The notes under the pieces are model-generated. The model saw only the letters and a program-made list of their open reading frames with translations. It was not told the DNA's origin and did no database searches. From CAYYYG01 sp964591375 (GTDB taxonomy: Bacteria > Patescibacteriota > Microgenomatia > UBA1406 > GWC2-37-13), in contig CAZQAU010000006.1 of assembly GCA_964591375.1 (NCBI GenBank), positions 1-64,000 on the forward strand: 64,000 bases of DNA. Direction: 5' to 3'. Of this stretch, positions 51,056 through 57,930 are shown in pieces. Position 1 is the first letter of the stretch, and each line of letters starts with the position of its first letter. The position numbers and the translations under genes are program-made.

Positions 51056-53485
51056 ATGAATTTTATTAAAGCCTTAAATAGAAAATTATTTATCTATTCT
51101 TTTTTTTTAATTATTGTACTGTTTACACATCTTCCTTTCGCAGCAGCACATACTGGGATATTCTTGCCTCAGATAAAGATTAATAAAGAGTTTGTACAGG
51201 AGAATATGACCTCACATTTTATTATGCCAAAATCTATTGTGATTCCTATGAGTGAGGCACCACAGGTTTATCGCACACAGGAGACGCTTATCTTTGAAGC
51301 AACGGGTCTGACGTTAACTCAGGCTGATACAAGTGGAATATATCAATGGAACTTTGGTGATAATACTGTATCCCAAACTGGGGTATCTGTGCGTCATGTG
51401 TATCAAAATCCAGGGAGTTATGAGATTGTGTTAAAAAAACAACCGGTAGGCAAAGATGAATATATTTTAGTTGATACTATAAAAATAGATATAACAGGAT
51501 CTGCTAAATACGCACGACCAAAAGCCAAAATAAATGTCGAGGGAAAATCCGTAGAAGAAAAATATATTAATACTGTCACGGTTGATAAAGACACCATTAC
51601 CCTTGATGGTACTAATTCTGAGGGCGATATTAAAGAGTTTTTCTGGGAGTTTGAAAGCGGTAAAAAATTTACAGGTGATAAAATTACCTACACCTATCAA
51701 GGACAAAGTAATAGTGATATTGTAGTTCTGCGTGTAACAGATACTAACAATCTTACGAGCGACCAATATACATATATTGTTTTTACCAATCGAAGTAATG
51801 CTCTCAATCAATCTCAGTCGGGAACACCATATATAGTTTCCAACGAAGCTACCTTCAAACTAGCGGATTATGCAGACTCGGTACAAATTTTTTTTCATAA
51901 AATAGGATCTTTTATTCCGATTAGTGCAGTGGTTTTATTCATACTAATATATGTTCTGTCATCTCGCGCAAGACACTCAGAATTACATGGATCCGGTCAG
52001 TTTTTAAGCATAATTCAAAGGATAACTCCTTATATTCGAAGAATAGTATATATAGCGGCTGTTATCTGGGCAACTGTTTTATATTCTTACTGTGCTCTTT
52101 CTATTCCGACAACAGGTGCTGCATTAAGCGCTTTGATGCGTTATTATGCTTTGACGGCGCTCATGCTTTTGTTTATAGTACTAACGCCAGGATTATTAAG
52201 AGTATATTATCCACTTTTCCCATTAAATGGACTTTTCATTACTGCACGTAAAGCGTTTGGTATTAGTTTATTTTTTTTCGCCTTTCTTCATGCTACTATT
52301 GGTTTCTATAACAATCTATCCGGAAATTTTTTATCAATTTTTTTTCTTGCTGGTCGGCATCAAATAGCTCTTATTTTTAGTGAAATTGCCTTCGTCATTT
52401 TTTGTGTTATGGCAGTTACATCGATAAATAAAGTTGCTGGCCTGATTGGTCATCAAAGATGGAAATTGCTGCATCGTTTTATTTATGTGGCAGGTTTACT
52501 TGTGTTAGTACATGCATTTTTTATTGGTTCTCATTTCACTAATCCGTATTCCCGTTTGCCACTGTTTATAAATTTTATGTCTGTATTGTATATATTTCTT
52601 GAGGTTGGTGCTACTTATAAAGAACTAAAAAAACGTAAGGTGGACATTATTACTGGACGCTTTAGTAGCCTCGCACTTTCAGTAATAATTATTGCAGCGT
52701 TATATTTCAGCTTGTATGTTTTATATATGGGACCTTATGATCCACATGCACAACATCGAGTAGTTTATAATCAAAATTACGTAGTTCATTTACAAAGCGA
52801 TCCGATCATTATCAGACCCTTAACTCCATTGAATTTAAACCTTACTATTTATGATAAAAAAACAGGTCAACAGGTACGAGACTTCAAAATTATTCAAGAA
52901 AAATTGATGCATATCATTATTACAAGTAAAGATTTGACATATTATGATCATATACACCCGATCTATGATGGGAATGGTAATTTTTCCGTTAAAACACAAC
53001 TGCCGCGAGAAGGCACATACATGGCATACGTTGAATACTCACCGGCATCAATGCAGGAAAATATTTCTACAATTACATTAAAAACTCAAAATGCACCGGA
53101 ACTGGAAAGGGCTCATTTACAGACAGGTACCCTGACAAAACAGTATAACGGCAAATTTAAAGTCACTCTCAGTTCGAGTCAAAAAATACGTGTAAATGAG
53201 CCAGTAGATCTAGTTTATACATTCATCAATCAGGAAACAGGCGAATCTGTTGAAAGTATCGAGCCATATCTGGGCGCATTTGGACATTTAGCTGCCATCA
53301 GTGAAGACACGAGAATTTTTAATCATGTTCATCCGATTGATATCCCTTTTAATGCATCAGCTTTAGGAGGTCCATCTATCCGGTTTAGTACGGTATTTCA
53401 AAAACCAGGTAAATATAAACTGTTTGCTCAGTTTAAAGAAAGTGGACAGATTTTTGTTACTGATTTTGTTATAAATGTGCCATGA
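51056..53485 (+). CDS. PKD - ferric-reductase-like - HxHP metal-domain fusion protein
   Basis: Protein of 809 aa. The signal peptide ends AAA before HTGIFLPQIKINKE, giving an N-terminal His. Two PKD domains follow (WNFGDN near 98; WEFESG near 198), then a helix, six helices of a ferric-reductase-like domain (ARKAFGISLFFFAFLHATIG; KLLHRFIYVAGLLVLVHAFF give candidate haem His), a last helix, and a C-terminal part with two related modules: MHIIITSKDLTYYDHIHP and GHLAAISEDTRIFNHVHP. No NAD/FAD domain is present, so electrons must come from a quinol or partner protein. First gene of a three-gene operon; TATAAT ends 4 nt before the ATG. Confidence 0.85.
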   Translation: MNFIKALNRKLFIYSFFLIIVLFTHLPFAAAHTGIFLPQIKINKEFVQENMTSHFIMPKSIVIPMSEAPQVYRTQETLIFEATGLTLTQADTSGIYQWNFGDNTVSQTGVSVRHVYQNPGSYEIVLKKQPVGKDEYILVDTIKIDITGSAKYARPKAKINVEGKSVEEKYINTVTVDKDTITLDGTNSEGDIKEFFWEFESGKKFTGDKITYTYQGQSNSDIVVLRVTDTNNLTSDQYTYIVFTNRSNALNQSQSGTPYIVSNEATFKLADYADSVQIFFHKIGSFIPISAVVLFILIYVLSSRARHSELHGSGQFLSIIQRITPYIRRIVYIAAVIWATVLYSYCALSIPTTGAALSALMRYYALTALMLLFIVLTPGLLRVYYPLFPLNGLFITARKAFGISLFFFAFLHATIGFYNNLSGNFLSIFFLAGRHQIALIFSEIAFVIFCVMAVTSINKVAGLIGHQRWKLLHRFIYVAGLLVLVHAFFIGSHFTNPYSRLPLFINFMSVLYIFLEVGATYKELKKRKVDIITGRFSSLALSVIIIAALYFSLYVLYMGPYDPHAQHRVVYNQNYVVHLQSDPIIIRPLTPLNLNLTIYDKKTGQQVRDFKIIQEKLMHIIITSKDLTYYDHIHPIYDGNGNFSVKTQLPREGTYMAYVEYSPASMQENISTITLKTQNAPELERAHLQTGTLTKQYNGKFKVTLSSSQKIRVNEPVDLVYTFINQETGESVESIEPYLGAFGHLAAISEDTRIFNHVHPIDIPFNASALGGPSIRFSTVFQKPGKYKLFAQFKESGQIFVTDFVINVP

Positions 53486-54045
53486 AATTAAACACATTTT
53501 TATTGATAGTTTCAGCACTAATAGTGTTTATTGTTATGCCTTCTATCGTATCAGCGCATACCTTAAAAATTAATGGCAGTTTTGGTATTACTACTCATAT
53601 TGAACCGGACGACGCCCCATTGGCGGGTCAAGAATCAAAAATACTAATTGATATACAAGATAAAAGTAATCGATTCAATCCCTATAATCCGCAGAGTTGT
53701 AACTGTGTCGTGGAGATTCAGCAGAATGGTAGAATTTTAAAAAGATTACCCTTTGTTATTGGTAATAGTTTTGTACAGCCACGATTTGTTTTCCCATATG
53801 GAGGAACATATAGAGTTCTTGTGAGGGGAGAGTATAATGGACAGGGAACTGCGTTCGATTCTTTTATTGGGTCATTTGATTACTACGTAGATGGTCAAAA
53901 CAAGATGGCTGATGTATCAGTAAATGATAATGGTTTGCAAAAGTATTTATCGATAACTATAATTTTTGCAGTTGTTGTAGTGCTATTAATAATTTTTTTA
54001 CCAGCTCAATTGGTACCGATAAATAGAAATGAAAAAAATACTTAA
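53482..54045 (+). CDS. Secreted membrane-anchored protein with N-terminal His, unknown
   Basis: Protein of 187 aa: signal peptide ending VSA before HTLKINGSFG, an Ig-like beta domain (about 27-150) with a SCNC pair near residue 73 and FPYGGTYRVLVRGEY, then a C-terminal helix and basic tail. The mature HT...KING start resembles those of the 51056 and 16805 proteins. N-terminal His plus CxC would be good copper ligands; this is inference. The ATG overlaps the stop of the upstream gene by 4 nt, and its end overlaps the DUF1775 gene by 17 nt. Confidence 0.82.
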   Translation: MKLNTFLLIVSALIVFIVMPSIVSAHTLKINGSFGITTHIEPDDAPLAGQESKILIDIQDKSNRFNPYNPQSCNCVVEIQQNGRILKRLPFVIGNSFVQPRFVFPYGGTYRVLVRGEYNGQGTAFDSFIGSFDYYVDGQNKMADVSVNDNGLQKYLSITIIFAVVVVLLIIFLPAQLVPINRNEKNT

Positions 54046-54664
54046 CTCGCTTATTATAATAAGCTTCTTTTTCTTAGCTACCTATGCTTCAGCTCATGTT
54101 ACCCTGGATCCAAAGCAGACAGTTGTGGGAAGACAGTCTTACTATGTGCGTGTTCCTAATGAAAAAGATGTTGCAACTACGCAGGTGAAAATTATTGTTC
54201 CGGATGGTGTCGAAGTCACAGGGATTCTCCCAGTATATGGCTGGGATCATAAGGAGGTTACTGAAAAAGCAGATTCTATGGTTGAGACAGATGAACATGG
54301 ACATGAAGAAGAGTCTCAAGGTCGTATTACTGAAATCACCTGGACTGGTGGTAAAATTAATCCCGGGGAATATATGCTATTCGGATTTTCCACTAATTAT
54401 ACTGGTAAAGCCGAGAGTCTTGTTTGGAAGGCTTATCAGACATATGCAGATGGAGAAGTAGTATCATGGGATGACACGAATGAAAAAAATCCGGCACCTA
54501 AAGTGGCGATCATGAAAAATGTACCTCCGAATACACAAACTGAGAAAGAAATAAAAACTGTGGAAACGAATTCAAGTATGTCCATGTCTTTAGCAGGTGC
54601 AGCACTCGCACTTTCTGTTATTTCTTTAGTGATAAGCCTAAAAAGTAGAAAAATAAAGATCTAA
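54029..54664 (+). CDS. YcnI-like DUF1775 copper-binding protein
   Basis: Protein of 211 aa: signal peptide ending ASA before HVTLDPKQTVVG, then a DUF1775 domain (YYVRVPNEKDVATTQVKIIVPDGVEV, VYGWDHKEV, ITWTGGKINPGEYMLFGFS), a linker and a C-terminal helix with basic end. B. subtilis YcnI binds Cu through its N-terminal His and a conserved Trp, and genes of this family neighbour CopC/CopD. An inserted EHGHEEE segment could add metal affinity. Third gene of the operon. Confidence 0.92.
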   Translation: MKKILNSLIIISFFFLATYASAHVTLDPKQTVVGRQSYYVRVPNEKDVATTQVKIIVPDGVEVTGILPVYGWDHKEVTEKADSMVETDEHGHEEESQGRITEITWTGGKINPGEYMLFGFSTNYTGKAESLVWKAYQTYADGEVVSWDDTNEKNPAPKVAIMKNVPPNTQTEKEIKTVETNSSMSMSLAGAALALSVISLVISLKSRKIKI

Positions 54665-54695
54665 GATAGTGATGAAGGTTCCATACTACTCTATA

Positions 54696-54715
54696 GTTGA
54701 GTCAACGTGACTTAA
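54696..54715. promoter_or_regulatory. Nested dyads before the deoxyribosyltransferase-like gene
   Basis: GTTGAGTCAAC (54696-54706) is a perfect odd-centred palindrome and overlaps TTGAGTCA-ACG-TGACTTAA (54697-54715, one mismatch). They lie 35-54 nt before the ATG at 54750. TAAAAT ends 5 nt before that ATG. Operator function is a guess. Confidence 0.35.
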
Positions 54716-54749
54716 AGTTGATTCCACTTATCTAGCAGTAAAATACGAT

Positions 54750-55310
54750 ATGAACATATATTTTACTGCTTCTATTGCAGCTAAGGATCAATATCTTGCC
54801 AAATATAAGATGATCGTGGATTCATTGATCAGAAAAAATCATACGGTTACGTATGAGCACATTTTTAAAGAAACAGAAACTAGTATACGGGAAATGAAAA
54901 AAGAAGATCGGGTTTCTTTTTTGAATAGAGTTGAAAAATGGATTAAATCAAGTGATTTTATTATTGCAGAAACTTCTCATCCAAGTGTGAGTGTTGGTTA
55001 TGAAATTGCGATGGCACTGCGTTTAGCAAAACCTGTTTTAGTTTTATATAGTAACGGTGATCCTCCTTCTTTATTAACGCATCATACATATGATCGTCTT
55101 CAGACAGAAAAATATACCGCTCACTCACTAGGATCTATTATTGATGATTTTATTTTATATATCGAAGGAAAACATGATACACGCTTCACATTTTTTCTAC
55201 CAGAAGAGCTAAATGCATATTTAGAAATTGCTGCAAAAAAAAGTAAAACGACCAAGTCTATGTATCTCCGGCGTTTAATCGAAAAAGATATGGGAGATGG
55301 TGCTCTTTAG
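54750..55310 (+). CDS. Nucleoside 2-deoxyribosyltransferase-like domain fused to an RHH-like domain
   Basis: Protein of 186 aa. The N-terminal Rossmann-like part (MNIYFTASIAAKDQYLAKYKMIVDSLIRKNHTV, DFIIAETSHPSVSVGYEIAMALRLAKPVLVLYS) matches the nucleoside-deoxyribosyltransferase/DUF4406-type fold, with Glu in GYEIAMA at the catalytic position. The C-terminal 45 residues (TRFTFFLPEELNAYLEIAAKKSKTTKSMYLRRLIEKDM) look like a ribbon-helix-helix DNA-binding unit. Such a fusion could be a nucleotide-responsive regulator; no target is known. Confidence 0.8.
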   Translation: MNIYFTASIAAKDQYLAKYKMIVDSLIRKNHTVTYEHIFKETETSIREMKKEDRVSFLNRVEKWIKSSDFIIAETSHPSVSVGYEIAMALRLAKPVLVLYSNGDPPSLLTHHTYDRLQTEKYTAHSLGSIIDDFILYIEGKHDTRFTFFLPEELNAYLEIAAKKSKTTKSMYLRRLIEKDMGDGAL

Positions 55311-55311
55311 A

Positions 55312-55755
55312 TTATTTATAGTATGACTTTATTTGGAACAAGATATAAAAACCGATTAAACCTCCAATAATTGCTGAAATAATATCAAACTGGATTAATG
55401 ATCCAACGACGGTCGCAATTTCGCTCCAGAATAACAACTCCCAGCCTCGAAATTTGTGGGCTTTAACAGCAGGATAGGCGGCTAATAGAAAAGCGGAGGA
55501 GACTACTAATGTCAAAGAAGAAACGAATCCATTACCATAGCCCGTGCCATACCGATTTACCATCAGTGCTAAAGGAGCAAGAACAGTTAAGGATAAAAAT
55601 CCTACTATACCTATTAATATCCCCAAAATTCCAAATACAAGTGATAATACTGGTGTAAATCGCACAATAACGTCACGTGCACTAGTGGGTAACACAGGTG
55701 CTTTCTTATAAAATTCTTCTAATGTACTAATCAGACTAGTGGTATTTTTATCCAT
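55312..55755 (-). CDS. Four-helix membrane protein, unknown
   Basis: Protein of 147 aa with a short amphipathic N-terminus (LISTLEEFYKKAPVLP) and four helices separated by a conserved-looking NRYGTGYGNGFVSS turn and KFRGWELLFWSE loop. No family name assigned. The gene is convergent with the deoxyribosyltransferase-like gene, one nucleotide between stops, and no good promoter was found. Confidence 0.72.
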   Translation of the reverse strand: MDKNTTSLISTLEEFYKKAPVLPTSARDVIVRFTPVLSLVFGILGILIGIVGFLSLTVLAPLALMVNRYGTGYGNGFVSSLTLVVSSAFLLAAYPAVKAHKFRGWELLFWSEIATVVGSLIQFDIISAIIGGLIGFYILFQIKSYYK

Positions 55756-55908
55756 ATTAAATTTGAAATGTTAATTTATCCTATTATGACGTACTACTTT
55801 ATAAATTGCAACTATTTCATAACTCCTAAATTAAGCAGATCTTCAGTTTAAATTGTAATAATGGAACTTGTTAGTGATTGAACATGAAAAGAAAGGAGGT
55901 GAAAAAGT

Positions 55909-56319
55909 ATGAACATCAATAAGAAAACATTCGTGACCGGAGCACTGGCAATAGCACTCGGTATCGGAGTTGCGCTGGGTACATCCTTTAACGCATTATA
56001 AGCCAATGCTGCTGACGCAGTTTCTCCAACTACGACACAAAATAAACAAATTCCAAATAAACCCGATGGTCAGTTTGATGAAACTAAGGGAGGCCATATG
56101 GGTGATAACGGAAAGAAGGAAGAATTATTAACTGGTGAAATTGCTGAAAAAGTTAAATCAGCCGCTCTCGCCGCCATTCAAGGAGGCACAATACAGCGAG
56201 TAGAGACTGATGCAGAAGGTGCAGCTTATGAAGCACATATGACTAAAGCTGACGGCTCTCGCATAACCGTTAAACTGGACAGTAGTTTTAAAGTTACTAC
56301 GACAGAAACCGGCCGTTAA
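55909..56319 (+). pseudogene. PepSY-like secreted protein gene with an in-frame stop in the signal peptide
   Basis: AAAGGAGGTG precedes ATG 55909, which begins a signal peptide (MNINKKTFVTGALAIALGIG, continuing VALGTSFNAL). Codon 31 is TAA (55999-56001). The same frame continues with ANAADAVSPTTT, exactly a signal-cleavage sequence, and then a PepSY-like domain (VKSAALAAIQGGTIQRVETDAEG, YEAHMTKADGSRITVKLD) to 56319. One C-to-T change (CAA to TAA) would explain it. Downstream, GGGAGG lies 4 nt before ATG 56098, which could yield a 73-aa cytoplasmic version. Pseudogene, sequencing error, recoding and re-initiation all remain possible. Confidence 0.8.
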
Positions 56320-56340
56320 ACTTCTTTAAAGTAGCAATAA

Positions 56341-56376
56341 AGTCAGGCATCCTTTAATGGATGTCTGGCTTTTTAT
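56341..56376 (+). terminator. Intrinsic terminator after the PepSY-like gene
   Basis: AGTCAGGCATCC (56341-56352) pairs with GGATGTCTGGCT (56359-56370), 12 bp including two G-U pairs, 6-nt loop, then TTTTATTT. Its end overlaps the stop codon of the convergent glycosyltransferase gene. Confidence 0.82.
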
Positions 56377-57923
56377 TTATTCTTAATTCGAAAGAGTTGA
56401 CATTCACTGTTTTTATATATCTCTTCGTAGTTCTTAATAAGTTTAGGTTTTTTTTGTATTTCTTTAGAAATACTATCACCCTGGCATGCTACTATAAAGG
56501 TAGCATATATTTCAGGACGAGTCAGGGATGTTTTCCAATATTTACCAGTACCCTCGTGTATAAAAACATTGAGCGGTAAATGAGTTGTATACATAATTGG
56601 ATCATCGGACGCTCCAGCACTCATCAGTATTAATCCATCAGTATAGTTGTTGCGGATTGCAGTAGCCGTTTCCTCTTGTATTGTTTTAAAGCCACTTTTA
56701 CCAATCATTGTATCTTCTATGACGACAGGAATTGTTAGTTGATAAAAGATAAACATTTGTATAAATACATATGTAGCGATTAGGATCAGTGAAATATAAA
56801 AAAATCTTAACTTTCCAACTATAAAGTCGGCCAGATATCCGCTAAAAATTGCAATAGCTGTAAGTCCCATTAAACCGTAACGGACATTAAATATAGAGTG
56901 TATATCAGTATCAGGATATGCTTTAGTAAAAATAACGGAAATACCACCAAACAAACTGATGATATTAAATATGATAGGACTGACTAAGACTATACTATAC
57001 ATTTTTGAGACAATATTTTCTTTACGAATAAACATTAATATTGCGCCTACAAATCCTGTTAGAACGAATAAAGTGCCAATGTTTTCATACATAGCAGAAA
57101 GAAAAACTAAAGTCGATTGCACAATATTGTATTTGGTGGTAAGGTTCCCTGCACTTTCAAATAATTCCTTTTGCTGAGCTCTCGCAGAAAATTCTCCTAA
57201 GAGAAAATAGAGTGGATTTTTCCATATCAGTAAATTCCATAGAAACCAGAGAATGATACCCAGTGAAGATAAGGTTAGAAATGTTACATAATTTCCCTCG
57301 GCAATTTTATAATCTTTATTTTTTAAGGTCACAAAAAAGATAAAGAAAGCTTCAAAAATAACTACAAACCACGCATCATATCTCACTAATGTACCCAAAA
57401 AAATAAAAAAGGCCGCGGTAATAATATAAACTAACTCCTGTTTTCTTGACCAGACCAATAAATAATATAAAGATGCATTTACACTAAAAAGCAAGAGCGT
57501 CTCGGTCATAGGAGTCGCCTGCATGTACAGTAAGTTTGGATTGAGCGAAAAAATTACTAATGCTGTCAATATTGCGACGGGTGATTTTGTAAGCAAAGAA
57601 GATATTTTGTATAAGTAATAACTAGCGCCAATATAAGCAAGTGCTGAAATGATATTCCCAGCTAAACCTGAGTGGAATAAAAAGTCGTTCCATACAAAAG
57701 GAAGTAACAAAATATGATAAAGAGGTAGCCACGTTCCTCCAAATTGCGCGATTCCTGGTGTCAGATTGTCAATCACCCGGCGTGCAATATTTAGATGCGA
57801 ACGAGAGTCGTTATACATAAGGAGCAGATTATTGGAATACACAAAAAAAGATGCACCAACACTTAGTAGTGTGATCCAAACCAGGACTATTTTATCCGAT
57901 ATTTTTTTAGTCGTTTGTTCCAT
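56373..57923 (-). CDS. Polytopic GT39/ArnT-like membrane glycosyltransferase, paralog A
   Basis: Protein of 516 aa with about ten helices. First outer loop: MYNDSRSHLNIARRVIDNLTPGIAQFGGTWLPLYHILLLPFVW, where the Asp and HxxL elements are those of polyprenyl-phosphate-sugar transferases. Soluble C-terminal tail (ASDDPIMYTTHLPLNVFIHEGTGKYWKTSLTRPEIYATFIV). It shares this plan and many positions with the gene at 60329 (MNYDAYARLNIARKVVDNLTPGVGQLGGMWLPLPHVLLIPLVW), so the two are paralogs flanking the GT2 gene. ATG 57923 lies 7 nt after the upstream stop; an earlier ATG at 57950 would overlap it. Confidence 0.88.
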   Translation of the reverse strand: MEQTTKKISDKIVLVWITLLSVGASFFVYSNNLLLMYNDSRSHLNIARRVIDNLTPGIAQFGGTWLPLYHILLLPFVWNDFLFHSGLAGNIISALAYIGASYYLYKISSLLTKSPVAILTALVIFSLNPNLLYMQATPMTETLLLFSVNASLYYLLVWSRKQELVYIITAAFFIFLGTLVRYDAWFVVIFEAFFIFFVTLKNKDYKIAEGNYVTFLTLSSLGIILWFLWNLLIWKNPLYFLLGEFSARAQQKELFESAGNLTTKYNIVQSTLVFLSAMYENIGTLFVLTGFVGAILMFIRKENIVSKMYSIVLVSPIIFNIISLFGGISVIFTKAYPDTDIHSIFNVRYGLMGLTAIAIFSGYLADFIVGKLRFFYISLILIATYVFIQMFIFYQLTIPVVIEDTMIGKSGFKTIQEETATAIRNNYTDGLILMSAGASDDPIMYTTHLPLNVFIHEGTGKYWKTSLTRPEIYATFIVACQGDSISKEIQKKPKLIKNYEEIYKNSECQLFRIKNK

Positions 57924-57930
57924 AAGGTAT

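Noticed and set aside
51467..51811. 114-aa minus-strand frame within the PKD/reductase gene
   Set aside because: Antisense shadow; the plus-strand frame encodes clear PKD motifs.
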